Shown: positions 20,791 through 33,545, numbered from the stretch's first letter. The stretch is 64,000 bases of DNA from Ctenosaura bakeri (GCA_948474755.1 CAOLHI010000248.1:496001-560000), one strand, 5' to 3'. Numbers and translations: made by a program. The notes: generated by a model from the letters alone, not told the origin.

Positions 20791-23700
20791 CGCCTTCGGG
20801 GGAGCACTTGCACCCCTTTTATTTTTGAGCTTCTCCTGACACTCTCTGAGTTTCAAGGATGGAAGGTGAGGGAGCTGCTGCAGTCACCTGAACGCTTGTG
20901 GATTTTCCTTTTCTTGCCACAAAGGTTCCGGGTACACCTGCACCAAGTGCAAGCTGGTCACCTTCTTGGAGGAGAAGGTTCGCCAGTGGAGGCCCCAATT
21001 TTCGATCTCCTTTATTAGGGAAGGGGAGGGTTTTTGGATAGGGCAGAGAAGACCTACCAGAAGACCGAATGCACGGAGGAGCTGCCAGATCGGGAAAGTC
21101 ACCACACTTTCCCGGGGAAAGGGAGGTTTGGGCGAATGTCACAGGGAGGAGTAAAAGGACCAGGAAGGTAACAGAGACTCTTAGCATACACAATCGCTTC
21201 GAACTACTTGGCCTTATGAACAATGAGGACACCACGCGGGGGGAAACAGAATGTCAACAAGAAGGAATCAAACTTCCCCAAACAGGGACAGATCAACACT
21301 CCCAGCCTAAACAAACCCCCAGGCAGTCCGAGTAGAACAGGTTCGCCGAGGACCCCAGGACAAGTCTCAGAGGAGGCGAGTTCTGGTTGTTGGGGACTCT
21401 TTGCTAAGAGGAACTGAAACAGCAATCTGAAAAACGGACAAGCTCAATCGAAAAGTCTGTTGTCTTCCTGGGGCCAGGACAACCACATAACGGAGGGGAA
21501 AGGTGTCAAACCCACTGACTATAACCCCCTCTTTTTGGTTCATGTGGGAACCAATGACACTGCAGGGAGTTAAACCACATTGCAAAGGACTACGAGCGTA
21601 GGGGGACCAATTGGACCTTGGTGTGCAGGTGGTCATTTCGTCTTCCTCCCTGTTAAAGGATACGGCGCATGTAGGGAAAGGGCAATAGTAGAGGTCAACA
21701 ACTGGCTCCGCACATGGTGCCGCCAACAAGGGTTTTGGGTTTTTTTGGAAACATGGCCTAAATTTTCCCAGAACATGGGCTTCTGGCGAGGGATGGACTG
21801 CACCTCACAAAACTGGGCAGGAAGTTTTTGCAAACAGTTTGCAAGGAAGATTAAGGGTTTTTAAACTAAGATCCACGGGGGAGGGAGAAAAATTTTATTC
21901 AGGGCAAGGACTCAGAGAACACAGGGGGAAAAGGCCCAAATGATACTGGACAAGTAGTAAAGCGGCCAATGGCGGGAGGAGTAGAAAAAAAGAAGGACTT
22001 GAGGAAGGGCCTGGGATTAAGTGTCTCTACACTAATGAAAGGAGTATGGGAAACAAGCAATGAGTTTACTCCTAGTAAAAGAAAATAAATACGTTTTATA
22101 GGCATCACTGAGCCCTGGTGGGATGAGTCTCATGATTGGAATATAGGAATAGGGGGGAAGCCTATTTTGTAAAAATAGACCAAACAAGAAAGGAGGAGGA
22201 AGCCTTTGTATGTCAAGGATGTTTTCACCTGTAAAGAACCCTGGGTTTAAACCCAGAAAGCCAGGTAGAGAGCATTTGGGAAGAATTAAGGGACAAAAGG
22301 AAACAACAGGGAACGGGGGGGTTTATACAGACCTCCAACCCAGGCTGAGGACTTGGATGACGCCTTCCTAACCAAATGACTGAACATTCAAAGAGGAGAG
22401 ATACAGTAATAATAGGAGATTTCAATTACCCGGATATATGCTGGCAGTCAAACTCTGCCAAGACAGCAAGGTCCAGCAAGTTTCTTGTTTTGCCCTTGCA
22501 GAAATTCATGGTCCAAAGGTGGAAGAGGCCACAAGGGGATCAAATTTCTAGATCTGGCTAAAAAGGGGATGACCTTGTGAATGAGGTAGAAGTGGTTGGA
22601 TCTTTAGGGGGAGTGACCATGCCCTGTTGGAATTTAGCATTCAGGGGGAAGGAGAAGATAAGGGTAGCCAGACACTCGTTTTAAATTTTTAAAAAAGCGG
22701 ACTTCTGAAATTTAGGGAGCTGTGGCTGGAATTCCGTGGTCAGGAAAGTAAAAGGGAAAAGGAGTTAGGAGGCATGGGATTTTTAAAAGGAGATACTGAC
22801 GGCACAGCAAAACGTGCCAATAAGGGGGAAAAAATGGAAGGCATTGAAAAAAAGAATGGTTACTAAAAACTTCAGCTGAGCAAAGATTTAAGAGAAACAC
22901 TATAGGAAATGGAAGAAGGGGGAAAAAACCAAAAAAGAATTTTTGAAGTAGCCAGGAGATTTGGGAGGAGGTCAGAAAGGCAAAGCACAGAACGAACTTA
23001 GGCTGGCCAGAGACATTAAAAAAAATAAAAAGGGTTTTTTTAAAGTCCGCAGCAAAAGGAAAAAGAAGGAGACAGTAGGGTCGCTACGCAGAGAAGATGG
23101 CGAATTACTCACAGGGGGGAGAAAAAAGGCAGAGCTACTTAACACCTTCTTTGCCTCCGATTTTTTCCAGAAGGATAAAAATAACCCGGGGTAGGGGAGC
23201 AGGGAGGAAGAGAGGAAATGAGGACTTAAAAGTAGAGAGGTGGTACAGGAATACCGGCCCATTGGATAATTCAAATCTCCAGGGCCAGATGAATTGATCC
23301 AGGATATTAAAAGAGCTGGCAGAGGTCATTTCAAGTTTCATAATTTTTGAGAAATCTTGGAGGACAGGAGAAGTTCCAGCAGATTGGAAGAGAGCAAATG
23401 TTATCCCCCTCTTCAAGAAAAGGGAAAAAAAAGGACCCAAAAAATCGCCCAGTCAGCCTAATCGGTACCCGGAAAGATCCTGGACAGATCATTAAGCTTA
23501 GTTTTTAATATTTAAAAAAAAATAATCACGAGAAGTCAAAATGGATTTCTCAAAAATAATATGCCAACTAATCTGATTTTTTTTGAAGAGTTACTAGCTT
23601 GATAGATGAAGGGAATGCTGTGGATGTAGATATCTCATTTCAGTAAGGCCTTTAAAAATTCCCCATGCACTTTCATCGAAGCTAGTAAAATGTGGGCTAG

Positions 23701-24736
23701 ACAGGGCTACTGTTAATTGGATATGTAATTGGTTGACCCCAAACCCAAAGGGGGATCAGGATGGCTGCTTTTCATCCTGGAGAGAAGTGACTAGTGGGGT
23801 GCCACAAGGTTTTGTCCTGGGCCCAGTGCTGTTCAAAATTTTTATCAATGACTTAGATGAAGGAATAGAGGGCATGCTCATCAAATTTCAGATGACACCA
23901 AATTGGGGGGGGTTGCTAAACGCCAGAGGACAGGATCAAAATTAAAATGACCTGGGAAAATTGGAGAGCTGGGCCAGGGCGAACAAAAAAATTCAACAGA
24001 GAGAAATGTAAGGCCTACATTAGGCAGAAATAATGGAATACAGAAATATAGGATGGGGGACACGTGGCTGGATAGCAGTACGTGTGAAAGGGATCTAGGA
24101 GTTTCATAGACCACAAGCTGAACATGAGTCAGAGTGCATGGGCAGCCAAGAAAGCCAAAGAATTTGGCTGCATCAAAGGAGATGGGGTCTAGATGAGGAG
24201 GACGGTACCACTTACTCTGCTTTGGTTAGACCCCATCAAACTGTGTCCAGTTTTGGGCACCCCAATCAAGAAGGATATTGACAAGCTAGCAAATCCAGAG
24301 GAGGGTGACCAAAATGGTGAGGCCCGGAAAACATGCCCTATAGGAAGACTGAGAGAGCTGGGATGTTTAGTTGCAGAAAAGGAGGTTAAGAGGGGACATG
24401 ATAGCCATGTTTAAATATTTGAAAGGGGTGCCACGAGAGGAAGGAGGGGGCTTGTTTTCTGCTGCTCCAGAAACCAGGACAAGGAGCAATGGATTAAACT
24501 GCAGGAAAGGAATTACCAACCTCAGGAAGTTCCTGACAGTCAGGGCTGTCCGGGAGTGGAATCTGCTGCCTCGGAGAGTAGTGGAGTCTCCTACCTTGGA
24601 GGTTTTTAAGAGAGGCTTATGGCCATCTGTCGGGAGTGCTTTAGGGGGTTCCTGCATGACAGGGAGTTGGACTGGATGGCCCGTGTGGTCTCTTCAAACT
24701 CACATTTCTATGATTTTATGATTCTATGATTTTATC
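18990..24736 (+). mobile_element. CR1 LINE, nearly complete, with many small indels
   Basis: After the tandem units, ORF1 begins near 20920 with a CTKCKLVTFLEEKVRQ segment (a CxxC motif, then a coiled coil). It continues with NRFELLGLMNNED (21200) and an esterase-like domain with GDSLLRG (about 21394) and HVGTNDTAG (21541). ORF2 starts near 22080: endonuclease words GITEPWWDE (22111), VIIGDFNYPDICW (22405) and DHALLEF (22614). Reverse transcriptase words are GEVPADWKRANVIPLFKK (23367), [13 protein letters not shown] (23788) and FINDLDEG (23848). The catalytic FADD block near 23884 lacks one base. The C-terminal part is at 24371-24700, and the 3' end carries CR1 octamers (ATTTTATG/ATTCTATG). 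The element is not functional as written. Confidence 0.92.
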
Positions 24737-24739
24737 TCC

Positions 24740-25118
24740 ACAGTGACTTTTACTAATCATAGAAAGGTGTAAGGAGGACTTACACTTTTTACTAACAGGA
24801 TGCCAGCTGTTTCAAAAAGAAATACACACAGATCTGTAGAGCAGACTGCCGTAGAGAAGTTAATGTGAGTTAACCCTTTTCAGGTCCAATTTAAGAAAGA
24901 GGTCAACTTTATGGACAGGCATAAACTCCTGACCAATTTTTCCATTCAAAAATCTATAGTGAGCCATCATGCATGCAGTGCCATGGGTACTCTTCCCCAT
25001 TTTTAATTAAAATTAGCACTTTTGCTTCCCCAAAGACCCAAGTGGTAAGCGAAACTGAAATTAATGTATCTAGGAACCTATAAGTCTCAAAGCTATGAGA
25101 GGTTAATAGTGGATTTTC
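24740..25118. other. Unique sequence
   Basis: Nothing recognised downstream of the CR1 3' end. Confidence 0.4.
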
Positions 25119-25305
25119 ACACCTAAGCCTAAAGTTCAAATCCCCCCCTCTGTCATGGAAACATCTTGGGTGATCTTGTGCAAGTCACATTCATCCTCAA
25201 GGAAGGCAAAAAACAAATCCCAATAAAAACTTGCCAAGAAAATGCCAAAAGATTTGCCTTTGGGTCACCATAAGTCAAAATGATTAAGACACACAACAAT
25301 GAATC
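25119..25305 (+). mobile_element. Sauria-type tRNA-derived SINE, partial
   Basis: AAGTTCAAATCCCCCCCTCT is the B-box-like part of a tRNA head. It is followed by TGATCTTGTGCAAGTCACAT, a body section and a BovB-like tail, GGGTCACCATAAGTCAAAAT followed by ACACACAACAA. The head is truncated or strongly decayed. Confidence 0.75.
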
Positions 25306-27150
25306 TAAAAGGGTTTGGCCACTATAAAAAATTGTGATGAAACTGCCATTGCCTGGAAATGAAAGAAAAAAATTATTTTTGTAATTGTTTTCATATTTTT
25401 TAAGAAAACCCTTCCATAGCACAACATATGCCAAAATTATTTTTTCCCATCAAACCCCATACTAATTTAGATGGAAAATTTCAGCTATTTCAAATCACAA
25501 AAGCTTTTTTTGTCTTTATGTTTTATCTATGTCAAGATTGTTTCAAAATTTTACAAAGGCATGCATCTAAAATAATAATCTATTCTAAAACCTATCATTC
25601 CCAAAAAAAACATTAACCCTAAGCCTTCAGTTTTTGCTATCAAGGTGACCCGACATTGTTTCATGACAATAATTTTTTTTTCTTTATTGTGAAGATATCC
25701 AGGCCATGCTCTAAAAATAGAATGGTGTATACCAGCCTCACAAGAACTATGTGTAGATATATTAAGCAGAGAACAGCCAATAACTATCCCCATAGCATTT
25801 ATGTTCCTTCAAGCTGCATAACATTTTGCAGAGTCATTTCCGTCTTCAGAATCATGTGGCATGACAGGACCATCAAAAATTCATCTAGTTGTGGGGACAA
25901 TGAACCTTCTTACATCCATCAGCTCATATGCTAGATGGACTATGGCAAAATGATTGGACCATGCACTTTTTTAGAATCTCTGTCTGCTCAGAATAGTTCC
26001 CCTACAGTTGAAGTATGAAAAGGTTTGACATAATCAGGCTGACATAATTGCTGTACAAATTAAAATTGATGCAAGATGTTGTCCCTGTCAGGTTGTGCTG
26101 CTGTGATAATCCCAGCGTTGGACTTGTTTACCATTTAAAATGTTACCATCTCTTTGTGCATGTTCTCAGTTTCTCAAATCAGTGTCACTAAAAAAATTCA
26201 TGGCATATGAAAAAGTCACACCTACACAAGTTAAAACAAAAATTTTTCAGCAGTGTGTCAAGCAGATCAAATTCATTTACCCAAAATGTATAGTTCATTT
26301 TTAAAATGCACACACAACTCCAATCTACATCTTGGTGGCAAAAATTTTTTAAATTTTAGTAGGAATTGTCAGGATGATAGTATAAACTATGCTGCAGCAC
26401 TTAAATAGGGCTTATGTAGAAAAAGAGCATTAAAGCAAAAGCCTTAATAGAAGGATAATAAGGAAATTGTCAGACACTTGGTGAAATAAAGGCATTACTT
26501 TGCTACTTTGACCAAACTTATGAACATAGATAGAAGTTATCCACAAAACCAGTTGGTCCACTTAGTCTACTATCCAGCTCCTCTGTGCATTTATTGCATT
26601 CTCCCATCAGAATCTGCAGTCTAGATCAGAAGTGAGTAGAAGAAAATTCCAAAGTTTTGAATTTTCCCAAAAAAAATAACTTTTGGCCACATTAGGGATC
26701 TATGGGGGCCCAAGTCTAAAATACTGCAAATCCATCTATTCCAATCTGGATCCTAAAACAAAATTCCTGTGACTTTCACTGTTTACATTCTCCATTCAGT
26801 CATGCATGTAAATAAGTGATGACAAAGGGAGAAAAACATTAATGGGAACTGTCACAACACACCCTCTGGAATCTGAAGAATCAGGCATAAGGGGTAGATT
26901 GCCATAGTTTAATGTTCCAGATAACTACAGCCTGTCCGAATCCAAGGAGCTGGGGGTTAAACAGCCAGGGACCCTTTACCTCAGCAAATGGCTGAGCCAA
27001 AGGGTTTACCCTCCTGCCAAAATTACAGAAGAGGTCCCAGCATCTGTTAAATAGCAAAACTGATATTAAGCACCTGGCAGCCAGAGGCATCTACCTATAA
27101 ATCTTCCAGCGCCTCCTGGAGTTTTGTCACTTGCAACCATTTTCCAAGCA
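25306..27150. other. Unique sequence with possible repeat traces
   Basis: No gene is recognised. Near 26520 the text TGAACATAGATAGAAGTTAT and AGTTGGTCCACTTAGTCTAC faintly recalls a common lizard repeat, but the match is too weak to call. Overlapping short frames on both strands carry no domain. Confidence 0.35.
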
Positions 27151-27226
27151 AACCTTCTGAAAGGTTTTCCTTAGGGTCACAATAAATTGGAAATACTTGA
27201 AAGCACACAACAGCAGCGGCAGAAAA
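27151..27226 (+). mobile_element. SINE or BovB tail fragment
   Basis: TTAGGGTCACAATAAATTGG, AAATACTTGAAAGC and ACACAACAGCAGC form the tail shared by BovB and Sauria SINEs. Only the 3' end remains. Confidence 0.65.
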
Positions 27227-27573
27227 AACAAAAACATTTTTAATAGTTTAATGTATTAAACTGTTTTTATATCTTTTTTTGCTGTATTATAATCAGTTAA
27301 ATTTGTAAGAGACCTTAGTCCTAGTCTTGGGGATGATGATAATAACTAACCCGCATGGGAAATGACTCTGTGGGGCAGGATGGATTTGGGGGGCCCCCAG
27401 GACAGAAGGCAGAGGTTAATGGTTTGGGGCAGTGCACCAGGATGCCGCACATGACAGGGCTGGAGCAAGAAATATTTTTGGCCCGGCCACTCCTTCACAT
27501 GTCCCTTGGGATCTTTGTAGCATGGTCCATCCCTCATCATTTTGAGGTAAAGGAGGAATTTTCTTTCCTTTCC

Positions 27574-27616
<43 letters not shown>

Positions 27617-27638
27617 CTTTTGTTGTTGTTGTTGTTGT
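27574..27638. repeat. (TTTC)n followed by (GTT)n
   Basis: About eleven TTTC units run directly into six GTT units. The minus-strand open frame across it (poly-Q and KKER repeats) is a repeat product. Confidence 0.95.
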
Positions 27639-27721
27639 CTATCCATACTGGATCTAAAGACTTTGATGGTTGGCTCTGGGTGGTTCAGAAAAGGGCTGTC
27701 ACTGGAGGAGTGGGAGGGGAA

Positions 27722-27909
27722 GGATTTCCACACAACCCGTAAGTGTATTATTCCACTTTCAACACCTGTGGAATTCTGGGGTTTGGTTTACGAGGCCAAA
27801 GAGCTTTCTGGCTGAAATTTTATGCCTCTCCCTAAACTGCAAATGCCCAAATTTCCATAGGATATTAAAATGGAAAATAGCACTATAACAGTGTAGTGTG
27901 GAAATGGCC
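27722..27909. mobile_element. Short palindromic MITE
   Basis: Copy of the 200-bp family: TTCCACTTTCAACACC on the left arm and CCATAGGATATTAAAATGGA on the right, ending GTGTGGAAATGGCC. The left terminus has lost bases (GGATTTCCACAC), and no target duplication is evident. Confidence 0.8.
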
Positions 27910-28589
27910 TATGAGTTCAGTGTATACCTTGGCATCTTTTGGTGAAGGCATAGCCCTTTTTATCTGGGACCCGGGGGGGAGGGGGGGGAAAAGCTTACCC
28001 TTAAGATGACCTGGCAGGTTGCTTCCCTTTGTAAAGCCCTGGGGCTTGGGAAAGAGTGTCCTGGATTTGCCCTCCAGTAAATAGCTGGGCAGGGCACAAT
28101 CTAAGTATAGGAGTGTCCTTAGAGCTCAGATGTTTTGCCCAAGGGAAGGCTGAAGAGATAGTCAAGGGTTGACACCTAGGCTCATTTGAACCTGCATCAG
28201 GTTTCTCCTCCCTATTGCTCCTTTCTAGGTTATTGGATAAATAAAGTGGCCTTTAATTAACCCAACTTTCTGGTCTGGTCTCATTATTCCTGGTTGAGCA
28301 ACAGATTCGACTGCTTCCACAGGTCTACTTTGCTCAGGACTATCAGATTTAAGCCCTAATATTCACGAATAATGAAAGCCCCCCTTTGGGGTTATTTGTT
28401 CTTCAGATTCCTATGTTATACCCAAATCCTTTGGAGATATAAAGGTTAAAAAGGCTTTAGGTACCTGAGTTCCTCTTCTTGCCCCAACACAGCTTAGGCC
28501 AAAGTAAAGTATCCCTGTGTTTCTTTTCTCAGGTTTCCCCAGTATGTCTGCAATCAGGTTTAGCAGGCAGAAAGGATGTAGACTAGTCC
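27910..28589. other. Unannotated; possible LTR 3' part near 28230-28320
   Basis: At about 28237, AATAAAGTGGCCTTTAATTA, TGGTCTGGTCTCATTATTCC and TGGTTGAGCAACA look like an LTR R-U5 with a polyadenylation signal. I could not find a matching 5' end or a target duplication, so it stays tentative. A run of G lies at 27970-27990. Confidence 0.25.
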
Positions 28590-28772
28590 TGATATGTATT
28601 TGAAAGGTGAATTACCACTCCCAGAGGCTTCCAAGACTAAGAATTTGCCATTTTTTATTTAATTTTTGGTACAGAAAATGGCAGTCTGGAGAGTCTGAAG
28701 GGCCCCAAAATACAGACTCCCTTGAGGGGCTGCTCTGGCCCCAAGGCTATACTTTGCCCACCCCCACTGTCG
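28590..28772. mobile_element. hAT-type element, right-end fragment
   Basis: GGGGCTGCTCTGGCCCCAAG followed by CTATACTTTGCCCACCCC resembles the right half of the hAT MITE at 11436-11900. The left end was not located. Confidence 0.45.
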
Positions 28773-29931
28773 ACCGACAGAATTAACATTAACACAACAC
28801 TCCCTTACAATGCTGTCTTTCATCTGTCAAGATATTCACATTGCTACTGTTGCTCTTTCTCTTGACCTTTTGGATGCAGCTTTTGTAATACATAACACTT
28901 CCATAACAACAGAAGACGCAATCATTCCAGTTGTCACAGAGGTAGTAGTCATGGTGTAGTAATAATAGTAGTAGTTGCTTGAAGAAGCCATAAAAATCTC
29001 AAGCATCCATTTGCAAATTGCGCTTTGCAAGCTATATGCCAACTTTACGAACATATATGGCAAAGGTGCTAATAATGTGACATTGTTCTCTTTCCTTGGT
29101 AGCAGCACTTTATTCCACATTATAAACCTGTAAAAAACATCATTTGCAGTGTTCCAGATGTTTATATATATAATTTTAAAACACTTCATTTCAAAAATAA
29201 GACCTTCATGCATAAGTAAAAAGTTCAGTGTCATTTTGTCTTTGCCTAGACTGCTTTAACTTCTTCTGTGCTGGTCTCAAAGTGAACTGCTGTGCTGGCA
29301 AATTTGTGCTGAATTCCAAGAAAAGCACCATTATGCACTTTTGCAGCTGCAAACAGGGAAGATGTGTTTTTACTGTGGTTCCCAGGGGACAGTTTTTGTG
29401 CATGTGTGAATAAAAGGCATCCTGATCATAAAATACTCACAGAGGGACTTCTTGTCTGATTTTGTGAAGCAGGATGTCATTACTGTTGATGACGATAGGG
29501 GAAAAACCACACAAAACTGTACATTTAAACAAGATTTAGGTTCCATCTATTCTACTAATCATTAAAAGTACATTCTGTCATACATCAAACCTATATATTT
29601 TATCAATTAATGTAAACAAAGAATGAGGGCTTAAGACATCTCTATAATTTTGAAGCAGGAGATAATTAAGGCATACACAACTAACAGAGGCATGGGAGTT
29701 AGTATGCTACTGGATGCCTAGTTTTGTTTTCTAGTTCAGCTTTACATGTTTATTTTCAGTGTCCTTTTGTTCATTGGAACTGAGGCCCAGGCCTGTACTC
29801 TGTAATTCAGATCAGTCCTCAGAGTGACTACCGTCAATCCACAGAAGAACCTGAGCTCAGAAATTATTTACATGGAGATCCAGATACCATTCACTGGAGA
29901 AAAGCTTAGAGGAAGATATATTCAACTGGGA
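28773..29931. other. Unique AT-rich sequence, no exon supported
   Basis: A 132-residue minus-strand open frame (28836-29234) contains a run of six Tyr codons from an ATA/GTA-rich tract, and I recognise no domain. A 61-residue plus-strand frame (29228-29413) is Cys-rich. Neither has convincing splice sites or a relative that I know. Confidence 0.35.
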
Positions 29932-29934
29932 ATC

Positions 29935-30285
29935 ATTTACTCTCCAACTGGTTTGGATTTGTCAGGAACTGTCCCAATTAATCCTCTGTCCTCCTACTTT
30001 TTTTAGCTGCTTTTAAACTGATCCAGTTTCTCTCCCCTTCTTTCACTTCTCCCCCATGTCCTTATCTTACTTCCATTGCTGCAAACTGAGTTCAAAGTGA
30101 GAAAAGTAGTTTATACTCAATTAACTCATTGGAGGGGGAAAGAGGAGAAGAGGGAGCAGAGTCTTGCCCTTCCCAGTAGGTTCAGACAAAAGCACACTGC
30201 TGCAGCCTCTCTTAGCTTGTGTGTTCTTTCTCGTTTATAGATTTTGCCATGTTCTGATTCTCATAGGTGAAATGTTGGATGGTGA
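29935..30285 (+). repeat. Unnamed 330-bp interspersed repeat, copy B
   Basis: Same landmark order as copy A at 11049: AACTGTCCCAATTAATCCTC, CTCAATTAACTCATTGG, TCTTGCCCTTCCCAGTAGG, CTGCTGCAGCCTCTCTTAGC and GTGTTCTTTCTCGTTTATAG, ending in GGTGAAATGTTGGA. Confidence 0.75.
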
Positions 30286-32470
30286 AGGAATGTAGTGGAT
30301 TTCTCCCAAGTAACAAGGACTGAGTTAAGACAGTAGTCATTCCCTGGGATGTCCATAGGCCCACACCTGGCCCACAAGCTGTTCAGGACTAGGGCTGCCT
30401 GAACTCACAGTTCTAGCAACAATCAATTTGTGAGCCACCAATGTTGCACAAATCACAGTGGCCACATGCAGAGGTGCCATACTAGGCAAACAGTGTCTCT
30501 GTGTTTTCCCTACCAGTGTTCAGTGCAGGGACCAGGCAGGGAAGACATCACTCTGAAGTGAGAAGGTGAGCCTCCCCTCTTGCCTGGACCACAAATTGAA
30601 CAATTACTTGGAGGCTGCTGACCATCTGAGCTGCTGCTTCACTCCCTTACCTTGACATAAATAAATATTTTTCTTGTATGCTAAATATAAGAATGCCGAT
30701 GTTCATGTAACAATATGGCTGATTCTCTTAACAGAAAAGAGTGACACTTCTTCTAGTCTACATCAACAGTGTCAAAAGTAATGGGGCACAGGATTTGTGT
30801 TGCCATTGTCTGGCTCAGTGGCCTTCTGAACAAATGGTGTATACCATTCCCTCATTCTTAAATTAGATGTCCAGTGGGGTTTTAGAGAACCAGTGGGGAA
30901 GTCAATTGTAAAACTTAAAGCTGGGTCAGAGAGCAAGGAAGGCATCTGGTCCTGTTGGCTTTTTGTCAGTCATGCATCCCCAGCCATGGTGTTGAAAGAA
31001 GAGCAGGTGTTTTCACCTGAAGGCTTGTGCATATGCAAAACCACTTGGGGCATGGCCCTCAGCCTGCTGCATCGGTTGAAGTGAGGGGGGCTTTGGCACT
31101 AAATTTCAACAGGAGAGGGGTAGGTAGATCTGGATCAGCTAGAGACATCTCCTTGGCACTACTCTCTCAGTCTCTCAATCTCACAGTTGCTCTCTGTAAC
31201 TGATTAACAAGGAAAGCCCCAGCTGAGACTTTGCAGTTCATGGGAACAGATGCTGAGTTGAAACTCTCAATTAAGAATTCCAGAATTGACTGCAAATGCA
31301 AAATCTCCCACAGCCAGGAGGGAAATCCTGACTTTGGTGGTAAGATTTCGTACTGGTTTTTCTTATTTCCAAAACTCTCTCTTGTGACTCACTGCTTCTA
31401 TCAGGAGGGTGGCTGTGGCTCACTCAGTCAACTCAGAGTGAGAAGAGCCAGGGTGTATCTCAGGAGTGTAGTCAGGACAGAGGACATGAATCCATTGCTC
31501 CCAAATAAGAATCCCACACCCAACAAAAATCTATTTCAGCTCTCAAGTTTCTAGCATTATGCAGAGTGAGGCACTGAAAATTGTTTACACCTAGAATTCT
31601 AGTATTTGCCATTTGAATTCTCTTAGTATTTTTGTCTGCCTCTTCTTCTTGGATGCCTAAACTGTTGTATTTCTAAATGCTCAATAGATGTTTTAAGTTA
31701 CTGCAATGCTATAATTTGGGGAACTGGTGGAAAATTTCATGGGAGACAGAATTCTTTTGGGGGAGCAATGCTCTCATTCCCTCTTCCCCATAGCTAAACT
31801 ACTGGTTTATATTCAGCTCACTATCATCTGCTGTACCATGCAGAAAAAGAAAAAAGTATGTCCTGCTTTTGACTGTGGATTGAGAATACTCCAGAGGTTA
31901 CCAGTACATCCTCAAGAGAGACCTGTAAACCTCTAGGGCTTACTGCAAAGGGAAGAGGAGGGATTGTGTAACCAGCTGCGCCATCATCCAGAAAATGTTC
32001 TGTTGTTATCCGTGCACAGCTGTTACAGGTGAGCCAAGGGTGTTTATTTCCAGAGTTTGGAAAAGTTACTTCTGGGGAGGACAACAGCTCCCAGGATCCA
32101 GTGGGGTAGCATATTTTCACACCATTGGAGTTACAAATATCCCACAAATATTCTCAAAGAAACATTACTCTTCACTTGGCTTTGAGTGCATCAAGTAGGA
32201 GGAGAAAAGTACTTGCCTGAAGAAAACTGTTGCACAGCAGTCTGATTTAGTGCCATGACCATGGGTGGAGTATTACTGCTCCTCCTTATGAAATTACAGA
32301 AAACAGAAAGCTTCAGGGTTTCTTCTCCAAATGGCCTGGAGGAAGCTCAAATTAATGAATGATGGCAGTCCTGTAGGCTCCTCAGAGTATGCCTTGTGTT
32401 TGTTAGGCCCAGTACAATAAGGCCTTGATCTTGTTTGGAGTCTCTAAGCACCTTGTTTCGATAATAAATG
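30286..32470. other. Unique sequence, no gene recognised
   Basis: No repeats recognised. Open frames at 31231-31554 and 31824-32147 have no known domain and no splice context. Confidence 0.4.
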
Positions 32471-32835
32471 AATGACATAACTTTTGCTCGCCGGCAAGGC
32501 AGAAGCTCCCTCACTGCAACACCCTCATCACCAAGATCAGCATTTTACAGTCCTAATTCCTTCCTCTTTATGTTTGTTATTATTTATATTTCCATGCTGG
32601 AGCTCCAAGCCATTGCAGTGGAGCACTGGGTAATGACAGGATAATTGTTTGTTTTATTGATCATTACAGCCCCTTCTGCATCTCTATACGATTTATCATC
32701 TCCCTAGCCTTTTACTCCTCCTCTTACTTCCCTAGCCATGAGGGCAGCAGAGCAGAGCTAATCCCTACTGGCTACAAACAAGCCAATTAATGACATGGAG
32801 GGAGAAAAGTTTCAGAATGAATGAGCCCTGGTGCT
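32471..32835. promoter_or_regulatory. Possible conserved non-coding element
   Basis: A repeat-free block with mixed composition and several homeodomain or forkhead-like words (GGATAATTGTTTGTTTTATT, GATCATTACAG, CCAATTAATGACATGG). It stands out from the flanking decayed repeats. Conservation cannot be tested here, so this is inference. Confidence 0.25.
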
Positions 32836-33349
32836 GTTTCCTAATGATTCCTCATTGATTCTGCAGAGCCACAGCAATGGAGTGTAAGTCGCCAGACAGA
32901 AACAGGAGCCTGTGAAGAGCTTTGTGACTGCTGCAAGTGAAAGAGTGCTCCATCTGAAATTACAATAGGGTAGTAAGAGACTGGACTCTACAGGTTTCTG
33001 GAGAGTGACCAAGAAACTGCTGTAGTGCCATGGAATGGAGAAGCCCCACTCAACCATGCAACAGTTTAATAGTTTAAGGGCATTATTATTAGGGATGCCA
33101 GCAAAGTTCTCCCAAATCAGGGTCAGAAAAGAATATTGGAGTCCTTGCAAGAACCATGTACCTGTTCAGCTGCCACACTGCTACACTGTGTTCCACAGTA
33201 TCAGAGAGGAAGGAGGAACAGATCCCCCAGTAGGGAGTGATGAGCTGAATGCTTGCTCAGGACACCAAGAGGAAGGGGAGTCAACTCAAGATAAACTGGA
33301 GAGCTGAGCTTTCCCATATCCTATATATTATCCCTATAGCAGTCTGAGA

Positions 33350-33545
33350 GAACTAGTGTAGTGTAGTGGTTTGAGCACTGGACTATGATCCTGGAGACCA
33401 GAGTTTGATTCCCCACTCAGCTGTGGAAACCTGCTGGATGATCTTGGGCATGTTACACACAATCAGCCCCAGAAAAGTCCATGATAGGATTGCCTTAGGG
33501 TCACCATAAGTGAGAAAAGACTTGAAGGCACAAAACAATAACAGA
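33350..33545 (+). mobile_element. Sauria-type tRNA-derived SINE, full structure
   Basis: The tRNA-like head reads GTGTAGTGGTTTGAGCACTG (A box) and AGAGTTTGATTCCCCACTC (B-box region). The body contains GATGATCTTGGGCATGTTAC, and the 3' end is a BovB-like tail, TTAGGGTCACCATAAGTGAG followed by ACAAAACAATAAC. The tail similarity implies mobilisation by BovB machinery, known for Sauria SINEs. Confidence 0.88.

Noticed and set aside
26520..26640. Copy of a common lizard repeat
   Set aside because: Only two short words resemble it and the order is not convincing by eye.
28230..28320. Solo LTR
   Set aside because: The R-U5-like text is suggestive, but no TG start, matching end or target duplication was found.
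28836..29234. 132-residue minus-strand open frame with six Tyr in a row
   Set aside because: No known domain. The Tyr run comes from an AT-rich trinucleotide stretch, and no splice or promoter support is visible.
29228..29413. 61-residue Cys-rich plus-strand frame, secreted-peptide-like
   Set aside because: No signal peptide or spaced Cys framework that I recognise, and the length is within chance expectation.
33350..33430. tRNA gene
   Set aside because: A- and B-box-like words are present, but the cloverleaf is degraded and the unit continues into a SINE body.
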